NCBI RefSeq assembly: GCF_014646255.1
Contig: NZ_BMNC01000010.1
Span: forward strand, 62,001-126,000
Source: Lentzea pudingi
GTDB taxonomy: Bacteria > Actinomycetota > Actinomycetes > Mycobacteriales > Pseudonocardiaceae
Length of the DNA: 64,000 nucleotides
Direction of reading: 5' to 3'
The notes under the pieces were generated by a model. It was not told the DNA's origin and searched no databases. It saw nothing but the letters and a program-made list of their open reading frames with translations. The position numbers and the translations under genes are program-made. Below are positions 43,445-53,171 of the stretch, piece after piece (positions within the stretch are counted from its first letter, which is position 1; every line of letters starts with the position of its first letter).

Positions 43445-44211
43445 GCCAACTCAGGACGTTCCAGGCCATCCTGTGGCGCGACGTCTTCGTCACGGGCCGC
43501 GAGCTGCCGAGCTTCCTCGCGCAGGTCATCATCCAACCGTTCTTCATCCTCTTCATCTTCGCGAAGGTGCTGGGGGACATCGGGTACGTCCAGGGCGACT
43601 TCGCGCAGGTGCTGTTACCGGGCATCATCGCGATGAACGGGTTCCTGGGCGCGTTGCAGAACACGACGCTGCCGCTGGTGCTGGACTTCTCGTGGACGCG
43701 GGAGATCGAGGACCGGCTGCTCGCACCGATCTCCATCCCGCTCGTCGCCGTCGAGAAGATCGTGTTCGGCGCGATCCGCGGGTTCTTCGCGGCCGTGCTG
43801 ATGGTGCCGGTCGGGTTCGTGATGCTCGACGTGTCGTGGCAGTGGTCGGGGCTCCCGGGCGCGCTGCTGGTGATCATCCTCGGGTGTCTCGCCGGCGGCA
43901 GCGTCGGCCTGGTCATCGGCACGTCCGTGCCCGCGCGCCGGGTCAACGTGATGTTCGCGGTGATCCTCACCCCGATCCTGTTCACGGGTTCCGCCCAGTT
44001 CCCGTGGCGGTCGCTCAGCGACGACCTGTTGTGGTTCAAGGTGGTCTGCGCGCTCAACCCGCTGACGTACGTGAGCGAGGGCATGCGCGCCGAGCTCGTG
44101 CCGGACGTGCCGCACATCCCGTTGCCGATCGTGCTGCTCGTGCTCGTCGTCGCGATCGCGGGCTTCGGCGGCCTCGGTCTGCGGGGCTTCATGAAACGTG
44201 CTCTGGACTAG
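43441..44211 (+). CDS. ABC-2 type transporter permease
   Basis: A 256-residue membrane protein with six hydrophobic segments (from FLAQVIIQPFFILFIFA to LPIVLLVLVVAIAGFGGLG), typical of ABC-2/DrrB permeases; PLTYVSEGMRA near the end is a family hallmark. GTG 43441 overlaps the ATPase gene stop by 4 bases. It forms an exporter with the preceding ATPase. A 12-bp stem terminator follows 17 bases after the stop. Confidence 0.9.
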   Translation: MSQLRTFQAILWRDVFVTGRELPSFLAQVIIQPFFILFIFAKVLGDIGYVQGDFAQVLLPGIIAMNGFLGALQNTTLPLVLDFSWTREIEDRLLAPISIPLVAVEKIVFGAIRGFFAAVLMVPVGFVMLDVSWQWSGLPGALLVIILGCLAGGSVGLVIGTSVPARRVNVMFAVILTPILFTGSAQFPWRSLSDDLLWFKVVCALNPLTYVSEGMRAELVPDVPHIPLPIVLLVLVVAIAGFGGLGLRGFMKRALD

Positions 44212-44220
44212 GCCCGCGCG

Positions 44221-44258
44221 ACGAAAAACGGCCCCGCGCAACGGAAGCGCGGGGCCGT
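44221..44258. terminator. Bidirectional terminator between the ABC permease and phoH2
   Basis: ACGGCCCCGCGC (44228-44239) and GCGCGGGGCCGT (44247-44258) are perfectly complementary with a 7-base loop. On the minus strand TTTTT follows, making it an intrinsic terminator for phoH2; on the plus strand it serves the ABC operon. Confidence 0.88.
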
Positions 44259-44271
44259 TCTCACGTCACTG

Positions 44272-45660
44272 CTAGGAGGCGTAGTCCTCCTCCAGCATCT
44301 CGGTGACGAGGGCGGCGATCGGCGAACGCTCCGAGCGCGAGAGCGTGACGTGGGCGAAGAGCGGGTGGCCCTTCAGCTTCTCGATCACCGCCGCCACGCC
44401 GTCGTGCCGGCCCACCCGCAGGTTGTCGCGCTGCGCCACGTCGTGCGTCAGCACCACCCGCGAGTTGCTGCCCAGACGCGACAGCACGGTCAGCAACACG
44501 TTGCGCTCCAACGACTGCGCCTCGTCCACGATCACGAAGGAGTCGTGCAGCGAGCGGCCGCGGATGTGGGTGAGGGGCAGGACCTCGAGCATGCCCCGGT
44601 CCATCACCTCTTCCACGACCGCCTGGCTCACCAGCGCGCCGAGGGTGTCGAACACCGCCTGCGCCCACGGCCCCATCTTCTCGTTCTCGCTGCCCGGCAG
44701 GTAGCCGAGCTCCTGGCCACCGACCGCGTACAGCGGCCTGAAGACCACGACCTTGCGGTGCTGCCTACGTTCCATCACCGCTTCGAGACCGGCGCACAGC
44801 GCCAGTGCCGATTTTCCGGTGCCGGCACGTCCGCCCAGCGAGACGATGCCGACCTCCGAGTCGAGCAGCAGGTCCAGGGCGATCCGCTGTTCGGCGGACC
44901 TCCCGTGCAGTCCGAACGCCTCCCGATCTCCGCGCACCAGCCTGATCTGCTTGTCCGCGGTCACCCGGCCCAGAGCGCTCGACGAGCCCGCCAGCAACCG
45001 GATTCCGGTGTGGCAGGGCAACTCCGCGAGGTGCTCCAGGTCCTCGTACTGGGTGGGGTCGACGACGTTCTCCTTGAACAGGCTGTCCACCAGGGACTGC
45101 GGAACGTCCATGTCGGACATCCCGGTCCAGCCTGAGAGGGTGACGTCGTGTGCCCGGTACTCCTCCGCCGGCAGGCCGACCGATCCGGCCTTGACCCGCA
45201 GCGGCATGTCCTTCGTCACCAGGGTGACGTTGCGCCCCTCAGCAGCGAGGTTGAGGGAGCAGGCGAGGATTCGGGCGTCGTTGGAGTCCGTTCGGAAACC
45301 TGATGGCAACACCTCCGGGTCGGAGTGGTTGAGCTCGACGTGCAAGGTGCCTCCCAGATCCCCGATGGGGACCGGCGAATCGAGGCGACCATGCCGCAAG
45401 CGCAGGTCGTCGAGCAGTCGCAGTGCTTCCCTCGCGAACCAGCCCAGTTCGGGGTGGTGGCGCTTGCCCTCCAGCTCGCTGATCACCACGAGCGGGAGCA
45501 CGACCTCGTGCTCCGCGAACCGGGTGGCGGCGAGAGGATCGGACAGCAGTACCGACGTGTCCAGCACATATGTCGTGATGGCTGGGGCGGCGGACTTGCG
45601 CCGGGAGGAAGAACTGCGCGATGAGCCTGAGGTACGGCTCGCGGGACGTCGTGCGTTCAC
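44272..45660 (-). CDS. phoH2: PIN-domain plus PhoH-type ATPase (PhoH2-like)
   Basis: A 462-residue fusion. Residues ~30-160 are a PIN ribonuclease domain: TYVLDTSVLLSDP (first acidic), ISELEGKRHHPELG and DARILACSLNL (further acidic residues). The C-terminal ~260 residues are a PhoH P-loop domain: SLGGRAGTGKSALA (Walker A), FVIVDEAQSLERN (Walker B), and RVVLTHDVAQ. M. tuberculosis PhoH2 (Rv1095) is an ATP-dependent RNA helicase/ribonuclease. The first ~25 residues are basic. GTG 45660 has GAGGGA 7 bases upstream. A small antitoxin-like upstream gene is not visible. Confidence 0.9.
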   Translation of the reverse strand: MNARRPASRTSGSSRSSSSRRKSAAPAITTYVLDTSVLLSDPLAATRFAEHEVVLPLVVISELEGKRHHPELGWFAREALRLLDDLRLRHGRLDSPVPIGDLGGTLHVELNHSDPEVLPSGFRTDSNDARILACSLNLAAEGRNVTLVTKDMPLRVKAGSVGLPAEEYRAHDVTLSGWTGMSDMDVPQSLVDSLFKENVVDPTQYEDLEHLAELPCHTGIRLLAGSSSALGRVTADKQIRLVRGDREAFGLHGRSAEQRIALDLLLDSEVGIVSLGGRAGTGKSALALCAGLEAVMERRQHRKVVVFRPLYAVGGQELGYLPGSENEKMGPWAQAVFDTLGALVSQAVVEEVMDRGMLEVLPLTHIRGRSLHDSFVIVDEAQSLERNVLLTVLSRLGSNSRVVLTHDVAQRDNLRVGRHDGVAAVIEKLKGHPLFAHVTLSRSERSPIAALVTEMLEEDYAS

Positions 45661-45967
45661 GGCAACTCCCTCACGAACGCGGCACCCGCGTCCGCTCCTC
45701 GCTGGGCCAGGCACCACCCTGATCGATCGTCCCGCCGTCCGCCGGTGTGGCGTCAGGCAGGTCGACCACGAGGGCCGGGTGCCGGCCCCCTCGCGACTTT
45801 TTCTGCCACGATCAGAGCCTCCCTGCGCGGTCCGCAGTGGTCGCGTCCCGCCGCTTTCGAAGTTACCCGTGGAAGTGCCCCATCTGCACGAAGCCACACA
45901 GGTGAATCCGAATTCGTCATCTTCCCGACAACAACCCGAAACGTGACCGTTCCCGTGTTTCCGCTGG
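45661..45967. other. Region upstream of phoH2, no gene
   Basis: About 307 bases between the phoH2 start and the stop of the DUF885 gene, both on the minus strand. It must hold the phoH2 promoter. Short frames here are Arg/Pro-rich and unconvincing, and no PhoAT-like antitoxin peptide stands out. Confidence 0.4.
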
Positions 45968-47218
45968 TCACATGCTGTTCTCGTGCGTGTTGCGCGCGAG
46001 CCACGACAAGCCGTCCCTGACCTGGGATTCAAGAGCTCTCGGCACGAAGGGCTCGTCGAGAAGTCTCAGATAGCGGGAGTCGAGCGTTTCGCCGGGCGCG
46101 CGGACATCGAGCCAGGCCCGCACGAGACGCACCCCTTCGACGTATGTCGTCGTGTACGCGCGCCACAGCGGATCGGCCAGAAAGCGGACCATCTGCCGTG
46201 CGCGACGGTCGGGGACTAGCAGCCACCTGCGCAGATGCGCAACCACGTCATCCTGATCCGCACCCCGATCGTGTAGCAGCAGGGCGGCGTCCTGCCGCAC
46301 CGTGAGCAGGCCCGACGCCGCCGACTCGACCTTTTCGGACAGTTCGCCGTCCATTCGCAACCCCAGGTCCGCGAAGATCCGCTCCGTCCACACGCCCCAG
46401 CCGGGCCCGACCGCGGCGTGCAGGCCGAGGTCCGCCATGCCCTCGGCCATCAGGCACTGCGGCGTGTTGATCAGGAAGATCGACTGCTCCGCGTGGCCGC
46501 GCTTGGCGACCAGGCCCGACTCCTTGCGGCAGTGTTCGGTGTGGTGGCCCGGGTAGGACTCGTGCGCGACCAGGTGCGGCAGGTTCGACATGCGGTGACC
46601 CATGTCGGCGTTGATCGCGACCCGGCTGCGGTAGCCGCCGAGGTAGTAGTTGAAGCCGCTCCACGGTTTGTTCGTGACGACCTGGTACTCCACGATCTCC
46701 TGCTCGGGCAGCGCGTACTTATGGCGCACCCGGTCCCTCAAAGCGCTCGACAGGGCCTGCACGGCGCCCTGGAGCCTGCGTGGGGGCACCTGGTCGTCCG
46801 TGCGGTGGTCGAGGAGGCGCTCGGCGAGCGATCCGGGCCCCTCGAGCACCGCGTCGAGCCTGCGGTGGGCCTGCGCGTACGCGTCCTCGTCGCCGGGACG
46901 GATCCGGACCTGGAAGTACTGCTCGACCTCGTCGACGAACGAGATGCGCTCGCCGTCGAGCTTGCGCGCGGTGCAGTCGAGCGCTCGCAGGTGCGCGTCG
47001 AGGAACTGCTTGCGCTGCTCGGTGAGGTCGCTGCCGGGGAGCTCCCGGCGCAGCAGCCGTGCCTGTTCGCCCAGCCCCCTGGGGTGCAGGCGCGGTTCGT
47101 TGTCGACGGCGCGGCTCAGCGCCGGGTCGCCGGTGAACGAGTCGACGAACCCCGGCACGAGGCGCCCGAGCCGCAGCCCCAGCACCAGATACCCGCGTAC
47201 GAGCTCGTCGGCGTCCAT
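45968..47218 (-). CDS. DUF885 family protein (putative metallopeptidase)
   Basis: A 416-residue helical protein with HESYPGHHTEH (HExxxGHH), the zinc-binding helix of the DUF885/gluzincin-like family, and MAEGMADLGLH downstream as the likely third-ligand Glu region. No signal peptide is seen, so a cytoplasmic role is likely. It is shorter than the ~550-residue secreted members. Substrate unknown. It is transcribed toward phoH2 but separated from it by ~300 bases. Confidence 0.75.
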   Translation of the reverse strand: MDADELVRGYLVLGLRLGRLVPGFVDSFTGDPALSRAVDNEPRLHPRGLGEQARLLRRELPGSDLTEQRKQFLDAHLRALDCTARKLDGERISFVDEVEQYFQVRIRPGDEDAYAQAHRRLDAVLEGPGSLAERLLDHRTDDQVPPRRLQGAVQALSSALRDRVRHKYALPEQEIVEYQVVTNKPWSGFNYYLGGYRSRVAINADMGHRMSNLPHLVAHESYPGHHTEHCRKESGLVAKRGHAEQSIFLINTPQCLMAEGMADLGLHAAVGPGWGVWTERIFADLGLRMDGELSEKVESAASGLLTVRQDAALLLHDRGADQDDVVAHLRRWLLVPDRRARQMVRFLADPLWRAYTTTYVEGVRLVRAWLDVRAPGETLDSRYLRLLDEPFVPRALESQVRDGLSWLARNTHENSM

Positions 47219-47447
47219 GAGTCGGAGAGCTTAGGGCGTCTACCACGGCGCCTTGCTCGCGACCGAATCGAGAATTGACGACCACCTGATCGGGGAATGT
47301 TGTTGATCTTGGCGTCACACAATGGTGTCACTCGTGCGGCCGATTGCGATCACTGCCTATAGCGTTTCTGCCCGGAGACCCCACCGCTCCGGAGATCCCC
47401 GAAGACTCCGGAAATGACGGGGATGACCCGACATGAAGGAGAATCAC

Positions 47448-47732
47448 ATGAAGAAGGCTTGTGCCGTGGTTGCCGCTGCAGCCGCGCTGTCGCTCGCGTT
47501 CGCCCCGGCCGCCATGGCCGGCGAGGGCCACGACGGCCACGGCCACGGCCACGGCCACAGTGGTCACCACTGGTCGAACGGCCCGCTGCTGGTCCTCCTG
47601 AACGGCAACAACGTCAACGGCACCGTCGGCGCCTGCGGCAACAACGTCGGCGTCCTGGGCGCTGCCGTGCCGATCAACTCCCCGTCGATCACCGGCACCT
47701 GCGCTGCCGGCGGCATCATCGACGAGGGCTGA
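47448..47732 (+). CDS. Chaplin-like secreted protein with His-rich segment
   Basis: A 94-residue protein: signal peptide to ~24 (AMAG), a His/Gly segment GHDGHGHGHGHSGHH (possible metal binding), then GNNVNGTVGACGNNVGVLGAAVPINSP with two Cys. The CGNNVGVLG stretch resembles the chaplin hydrophobic domain (CGNxVxVVG). Chaplins coat aerial hyphae of sporulating actinomycetes. ATG 47448 has AAGGAG 6 bases upstream; ATG 47433 lies over the ribosome-binding site. A terminator separates it from its paralogue. Confidence 0.7.
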   Translation: MKKACAVVAAAAALSLAFAPAAMAGEGHDGHGHGHGHSGHHWSNGPLLVLLNGNNVNGTVGACGNNVGVLGAAVPINSPSITGTCAAGGIIDEG

Positions 47733-47751
47733 TTTCCCTCTTCGTTTCGCG

Positions 47752-47781
47752 TCTGGGGGCGTCATTCTTGGCGCCCCCAGA
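47752..47781 (+). terminator. Terminator between the two chaplin-like genes
   Basis: TCTGGGGGCG (47752-47761) and CGCCCCCAGA (47772-47781) form a perfect 10-bp stem with a 10-base loop, followed by a short T-rich stretch (TCGTTTTA). Confidence 0.8.
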
Positions 47782-47819
47782 TCGTTTTACTCGAATTAAA
47801 CCTTCATGAGGAGAAAATC

Positions 47820-48092
47820 GTGCTGAAGCAGACTGGCGCAGCCCTCGCTGTGGCTGCCGCTTTCTTCGTCGTTGGTTCGCCGGCGATGGCTGACCCCGGC
47901 TACCACTGGAACAACGCCCCGCTGCTGGTCGCCGGCAACTCCAACAACGTGAACGTGACCGCCGGCGTGTGCGGCAACAACGTCGGTGTGCTCGGTGCGG
48001 CGGTTCCGGTGAACTCGCCCTCCATCACCGAGACCTGCGCGGCCAGCGGCATCGTGGACGGCGACGACTGGAACTGGGGCTGGGACGACTGA
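47820..48092 (+). CDS. Chaplin-like secreted protein
   Basis: A 90-residue paralogue of the preceding gene: signal peptide to ~24 (SPAMA), then NNAPLLVAGNSNNVNVTAGVC and GNNVGVLGAAVPVNSPSITE with the same two-Cys spacing, and an acidic Trp-rich tail (DGDDWNWGWDD). It lacks the His-rich segment. GTG 47820 has AGGAG 8 bases upstream. The shared core indicates duplication. It may assemble with its neighbour on the cell surface. Confidence 0.7.
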   Translation: MLKQTGAALAVAAAFFVVGSPAMADPGYHWNNAPLLVAGNSNNVNVTAGVCGNNVGVLGAAVPVNSPSITETCAASGIVDGDDWNWGWDD

Positions 48093-48110
48093 TCTCGCCC
48101 GCTGATGCTC

Positions 48111-48144
48111 GAAGGGGCGCCCACCTCGCGGTGAGCGCCCCTTC
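48111..48144. terminator. Bidirectional terminator between chaplin-like gene and Z-isoprenyl synthase
   Basis: GAAGGGGCGC (48111-48120) pairs with GCGCCCCTTC (48135-48144); an inner CACC/GGTG pairing extends the stem. It sits between two convergent genes. Confidence 0.85.
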
Positions 48145-48150
48145 GGCATG

Positions 48151-48933
48151 TCAGCTGCCGTAACGGCGGTGGCGCTTGGCGTACTCGCGCATGGCCCGCA
48201 GGAAGTCGGTGCGCCGGAAGCCGGGCCAGTAGGCCTCGCAGAACCAGAACTCCGAGTGCGCCGACTGCCAGAGCATGAAGCCGGAGAGCCGCTGCTCACC
48301 GGACGTGCGGATGATCAGGTCGGGGTCGGGCTGCCCGGACGTGTAGAGGTGCTCCGCGATGTGGTCGACGTCGAGCACCTCGGCGAGCTCCTCGATGGTG
48401 CCGCCGCGCTCGGCGTGCGACTGCAACAGCTTCCGCACCGCGTCCGCGATCTCCTGCCGCCCGCCGTACGCGACGGCGACGTTGACCTGGATGCCCGTGC
48501 GGTTCTTGGTGCGCGCGGCGGCGTTCGTGAGGCGCTCGGCGTGCTCCTTGGGCAGCATGTCGATCGCCCCGACGTGCCGGACGCGCCACGGCTTGCCGTC
48601 GCCTGCCAGCTCGTCGGTGATGTCCGAGATGATGTCGAGCAACGGCGCCAGCTCGTCGTTGTCGCGGTTGAGGTTGTCGGTGCTCAGCATCCAGAGGGTG
48701 ACGACCTCGACATCGGCATCGCCGCACCACTCGAGCAGCTCGAGGATCTTGCGCGCACCGGCCCTGTGGCCGTGCGCGACATCGGTGAAGCCGGCTTCTC
48801 TGGCCCACCTGCGGTTGCCGTCGAGGACCACGCCCACGTGCTTGGGAGCCTGCGACGTCGTGCTCAGTTCGCGGCGGAGAATCCACTCGTAGAAGTGGAT
48901 AGCGACGTCTTTCACACGGGTGCGGAGTGCCAC
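48151..48933 (-). CDS. Short-chain Z-isoprenyl diphosphate synthase
   Basis: A 260-residue cis-prenyltransferase. HVGVVLDGNRRWARE is the catalytic Asp/phosphate-binding motif, and PDPDLIIRTSGEQRLSGFMLW carries the conserved RTSGE. It is very close to Rv1086 (Z-farnesyl-diphosphate synthase), which feeds decaprenyl phosphate synthesis. GTG 48933 (VALRTRVKDVAIHFYEW) gives the family length, and a TACGCT box just upstream suggests a leaderless transcript. It is divergent from the hemolysin III gene, as Rv1086 and Rv1085c are neighbours. Confidence 0.9.
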   Translation of the reverse strand: MALRTRVKDVAIHFYEWILRRELSTTSQAPKHVGVVLDGNRRWAREAGFTDVAHGHRAGARKILELLEWCGDADVEVVTLWMLSTDNLNRDNDELAPLLDIISDITDELAGDGKPWRVRHVGAIDMLPKEHAERLTNAAARTKNRTGIQVNVAVAYGGRQEIADAVRKLLQSHAERGGTIEELAEVLDVDHIAEHLYTSGQPDPDLIIRTSGEQRLSGFMLWQSAHSEFWFCEAYWPGFRRTDFLRAMREYAKRHRRYGS

Positions 48934-49010
48934 GTCCGAACAGCGTACGCCGTGCAACGTTCATCACTGAGCCGCGGTAGGAAACCTACGGTCGCGTAAC
49001 CTAGGGTCCT

Positions 49011-49682
49011 GTGACGACTGCGACCAACCCTCCCCAGCCCGGACTGCGGCCGCGCCTGCGTGGATGGCTGCACTTCTGGTCGTTCATAGCCTCGGTGGCG
49101 ACAGGCGCGACCCTCATCGCCCTCGCGGCGTCCACGGTGTCCGCGCGCGCCGCCCTGGCGACCTCCGTCTACGGCCTGACGGTCCTCGGCCTCTTCGGCG
49201 TCTCGGCGCTGTACCACCGCGTGACGTGGAAGTCCGACCGCGTGCGCACGTGGATGAAGCGCATGGACCACTCGATGATCTTCGTGTTCATCGCGGGCAC
49301 CTACACACCGTTCGCGCTGCTGGCGATGGATCCCGGGACCGGCTCGACCGTCCTCCTGGTCGTGTGGATCGGCGCGCTGCTCGGCGTCACGCTGAAGCTG
49401 GCCTGGCCGCACGCGCCGCGGTGGCTCGGGGTGCCGATCTACATCGCCCTCGGGTGGGTGGCGGTGTTCGTGCTGCCCGAGTTGTTGCACCACGCTGGTG
49501 TGGCTGCTTTGGTGCTGCTGCTGGTGGGTGGGGCGCTGTACACCGTCGGGGCCGTGTTCTACGCGACCCGGTGGCCCAATCCGTGGCCGCAGGTGTTCGG
49601 GTACCACGAGTTCTTCCACGCCGCGACCGTGGTGGCGGCGCTCTGCCACTACATCGCCATCTGGCTCGCGATGTACTCCTGA
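49011..49682 (+). CDS. Hemolysin III/TrhA-family membrane protein
   Basis: A 223-residue protein with seven hydrophobic segments in the PAQR/hemolysin-III layout. FGVSALYHRVTWKSDR holds Ser/His, MDHSMIFVFIAGTYTPFAL the conserved His-Ser, and EFFHAATVVAALCHYIAIWL the C-terminal HxxxH-type His. These His may bind a metal. GTG 49011 follows TAGGGT with little spacer and no ribosome-binding site, so it is probably leaderless. The family affects membrane energetics or acts as a membrane hydrolase; function is unsettled. Confidence 0.88.
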   Translation: MTTATNPPQPGLRPRLRGWLHFWSFIASVATGATLIALAASTVSARAALATSVYGLTVLGLFGVSALYHRVTWKSDRVRTWMKRMDHSMIFVFIAGTYTPFALLAMDPGTGSTVLLVVWIGALLGVTLKLAWPHAPRWLGVPIYIALGWVAVFVLPELLHHAGVAALVLLLVGGALYTVGAVFYATRWPNPWPQVFGYHEFFHAATVVAALCHYIAIWLAMYS

Positions 49683-49683
49683 C

Positions 49684-50118
49684 ATGGGTGCGTCCGGCTG
49701 GATCCGATACGCGGAGTACGACCCAGACCCGGTCGTCGTGCTGAACGCGCTGCACGAGCGCGAGCTTGCCGGCGGGCAGTACCACTGGGCGGAGCCCGGG
49801 GTGCCGCGGCCGACGTCGGTCCACGAGTTGCAGGAGCTCTACGGGGTGCACGAGCGGCTACCGCAGGAGTGCACGCATTCGGTGCTCGACATCTTCGACG
49901 TCCACTACGGCGCCGAGGACGTGCCGTGGGCGATGCGTCCGTTGGACGAGGTGACCGTTCTGGAGAAGTTCGGCACTGCCACGCCGACGAGAGAGCAGTT
50001 CGACGTGGTCTACGAGACGTACGAACTGTTCTGCGAGCGGGGTAGCGGGCACTTCACCACGCTCTTCATCGATGGCGTGCCGGCCACGACTGTCGTGTGG
50101 GGCGTCACGGGCGACTAG
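49684..50118 (+). CDS. Hypothetical protein
   Basis: A 144-residue acidic protein starting at ATG 49684, two bases after the hemolysin III stop, so probably cotranscribed with it. It has IRYAEYDPDPVVVLNALHER near the N-terminus, two aromatic-rich central segments, and two Cys (QECTHSV and LFCERGS). No TM or signal. Function not recognised. Its stop codon lies in the bidirectional terminator that also ends fumC. Confidence 0.6.
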   Translation: MGASGWIRYAEYDPDPVVVLNALHERELAGGQYHWAEPGVPRPTSVHELQELYGVHERLPQECTHSVLDIFDVHYGAEDVPWAMRPLDEVTVLEKFGTATPTREQFDVVYETYELFCERGSGHFTTLFIDGVPATTVVWGVTGD

Positions 50119-50142
50119 GGAGCTGTCCGGCGGACAGCTCCC
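50118..50142. terminator. Bidirectional terminator before fumC
   Basis: GGGAGCTGTCC (50118-50128) and GGACAGCTCCC (50132-50142) form a perfect 11-bp stem with a 3-base loop, overlapping the last base of the upstream stop codon. Confidence 0.85.
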
Positions 50143-50154
50143 CGGCCTCGAGCG

Positions 50155-51549
<1,395 letters not shown>

Positions 51550-51612
51550 GCCTTCGAGTCTCTATGGTCGATCACAGCACTGCCACCCACCACTGGCAGA
51601 AGGGCACCACTC

Positions 51613-52581
51613 ATGGAGCGTGACGTCGACCTCCTCATCGTGGGAGCTGGTCCCACGGGGTTGTTCGCCGCTTATTACGCAGGCTTCCGGGAAATGAACG
51701 TCGCCGTCGTGGACGCCCTGCCAGAACCGGGCGGCCAGGTCACGGCGATGTATCCGGAGAAGATGATTTTCGACGTGGCCGGGTTCCCCGCCGTGCGGGG
51801 ACGCGACCTCGTCAACGGACTGGTGGAGCAGGCAGCGCAGTTCAAGCCCACCTACCTGCTCGGCCGCCAGGCGCGCACGTGTGAGTCCATTGAGGACGGT
51901 CTGCGGGTCGGCCTCGCGGACGGTTCCACGATCAACACCAGGGCCGTGCTGATCACGGCCGGCATGGGCGAGTTCAACCCGCGTCCGCTGCCGGCGGGCG
52001 ACGGCTGGCTGGGTCGTGGCATGGTCCACTTCGTGCCGGTGCTGGCCGAACACACCGGGCAGCACGTGGTGATCGTGGGCGGTGGCGACTCGGCGTTCGA
52101 CTGGGCGCTGGCGCTGCACCCGATCGCCGCGAGCGTGAAGATCGTGCACCGCAGGGCCAACTTCCGCGCGCACGCGGCGACCGTGCGCCAGGTGCGGGAG
52201 CTCGGTGTCGAGATCATCACCGACGCCGAGGTGCTGGCGCTGCGGGGCACACCACTGTCCGAAGTGGACGTGAAGGTCAAGGGCGGTGACGCACGGACGT
52301 TGCCCGCGCAGACCGTCGTGGCCGCTCTCGGGTTCACGGCCGACCTCGGTCCGATCGAGTCGTGGGGACTCGAGCTCGACCACCGCGCGGTGCTCGTCGA
52401 CAGCACGATGAGGACCAAGCTGGACCGGATCTACGCGGCGGGCGACGTCGCGCAGTACCCCGGCAAGGTCAAGCTGATCGCGACCGGGTTCGGGGAGGCG
52501 GCGACCGCGGTCAACAACATCGCGGTGGCGCTCAACCCGTCGGCGCACCTGTTCCCCGGGCACTCGAGCGACGGCAGCTGA
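51613..52581 (+). CDS. Thioredoxin-reductase-like ferredoxin-NADP reductase
   Basis: A 322-residue FAD/NAD(P) pyridine-nucleotide oxidoreductase. LLIVGAGPTGLFAAYYAGF is the FAD-binding GxGxxG and VVIVGGGDSAFDWALAL the NAD(P)-binding site; YAAGDVAQYPGKVKLIATGFGEA is the C-terminal FAD segment. It lacks the CxxC redox pair of thioredoxin reductases and matches YumC-type ferredoxin/flavodoxin reductases. ATG 51613 has AGAAGGG 8 bases upstream. Electron partner not visible nearby. Confidence 0.85.
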   Translation: MERDVDLLIVGAGPTGLFAAYYAGFREMNVAVVDALPEPGGQVTAMYPEKMIFDVAGFPAVRGRDLVNGLVEQAAQFKPTYLLGRQARTCESIEDGLRVGLADGSTINTRAVLITAGMGEFNPRPLPAGDGWLGRGMVHFVPVLAEHTGQHVVIVGGGDSAFDWALALHPIAASVKIVHRRANFRAHAATVRQVRELGVEIITDAEVLALRGTPLSEVDVKVKGGDARTLPAQTVVAALGFTADLGPIESWGLELDHRAVLVDSTMRTKLDRIYAAGDVAQYPGKVKLIATGFGEAATAVNNIAVALNPSAHLFPGHSSDGS

Positions 52582-52600
52582 CGCGGGCGCCGGGGTCCGT

Positions 52601-53062
52601 TCAGGCCCCCGGCAACGGCGCCGGGTCGTGCTTGGCCAGGTGCTGGAAGATGATCGAGGTGCGGAAGCCGACGATCTCCTTGCGCTGACTCAGCCTGTCG
52701 ACCAGGAACGCGTGCAGGCGGTCGTTGTCCTGCGCGCTCACGTGGATGACGAAGTCGTCGTTGCCCGCCATCACGAACACCGCCGTCACCTCGGGCAGGC
52801 CGTGCGCGAACGCCTTGAAGGCGTCGATGACGGCGCGGCTGAGCGGGCGGACCTGCACCGACACCAACGCCTGCACGCCCCGGTTCAGCGCGGACGGGGT
52901 GATGTCGGCGTGGTAGCCGCGGATCACGCCCCGTTCGCGCAGCAGCCGGGTGCGTTCCAGGCACGTCGACGGCGCGACGCCCACCTTGCGAGCGATGTCG
53001 CGGTTCGACTGCCGGGCATCACGCTGCAGTTCGCGCACGATCGCCGAATCAAGTTCATCCAT
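52601..53062 (-). CDS. Lrp/AsnC-family transcriptional regulator
   Basis: A 153-residue regulator: N-terminal HTH (DSAIVRELQRDARQSNRDIA, then APSTCLERTRLLRERG) and a RAM domain (VQALVSVQVRPLSR, TAVFVMAGNDDFVIHV). It is close to BkdR/LrpA types that control branched-chain amino-acid catabolism. It is divergent from a Leu/Val-type dehydrogenase gene, and two CCGAA/TTCGG palindromes lie between them. ATG 53062. It is predicted to sense a branched-chain or related amino acid. Confidence 0.9.
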   Translation of the reverse strand: MDELDSAIVRELQRDARQSNRDIARKVGVAPSTCLERTRLLRERGVIRGYHADITPSALNRGVQALVSVQVRPLSRAVIDAFKAFAHGLPEVTAVFVMAGNDDFVIHVSAQDNDRLHAFLVDRLSQRKEIVGFRTSIIFQHLAKHDPAPLPGA

Positions 53063-53083
53063 CTCGCTCCTCACCCCGTTCTG

Positions 53084-53160
53084 CCGAACAACATTCGGTG
53101 CGACGGCCGCACACCTGTCAACCACCCTAACTTCGTGGTCGAAGCCTGACCGAAGTTCGG
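53084..53160. promoter_or_regulatory. Two CCGAA/TTCGG palindromes between the Lrp gene and the dehydrogenase
   Basis: CCGAA-5 bases-TTCGG at 53084-53098 lies just upstream of the Lrp start, and CCGAAGTTCGG at 53150-53160 lies 11 bases before the dehydrogenase start. Both share the same half-sites. They are candidate Lrp operators for autoregulation and repression or activation of the dehydrogenase gene. Confidence 0.6.
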
Positions 53161-53171
53161 GAGGAACGCAG

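Noticed and set aside
45745..46020. Small plus-strand frame upstream of phoH2 as a possible PhoAT-like antitoxin
   Set aside because: Wrong strand relative to phoH2, Arg/Pro-rich, and no ribosome-binding site.
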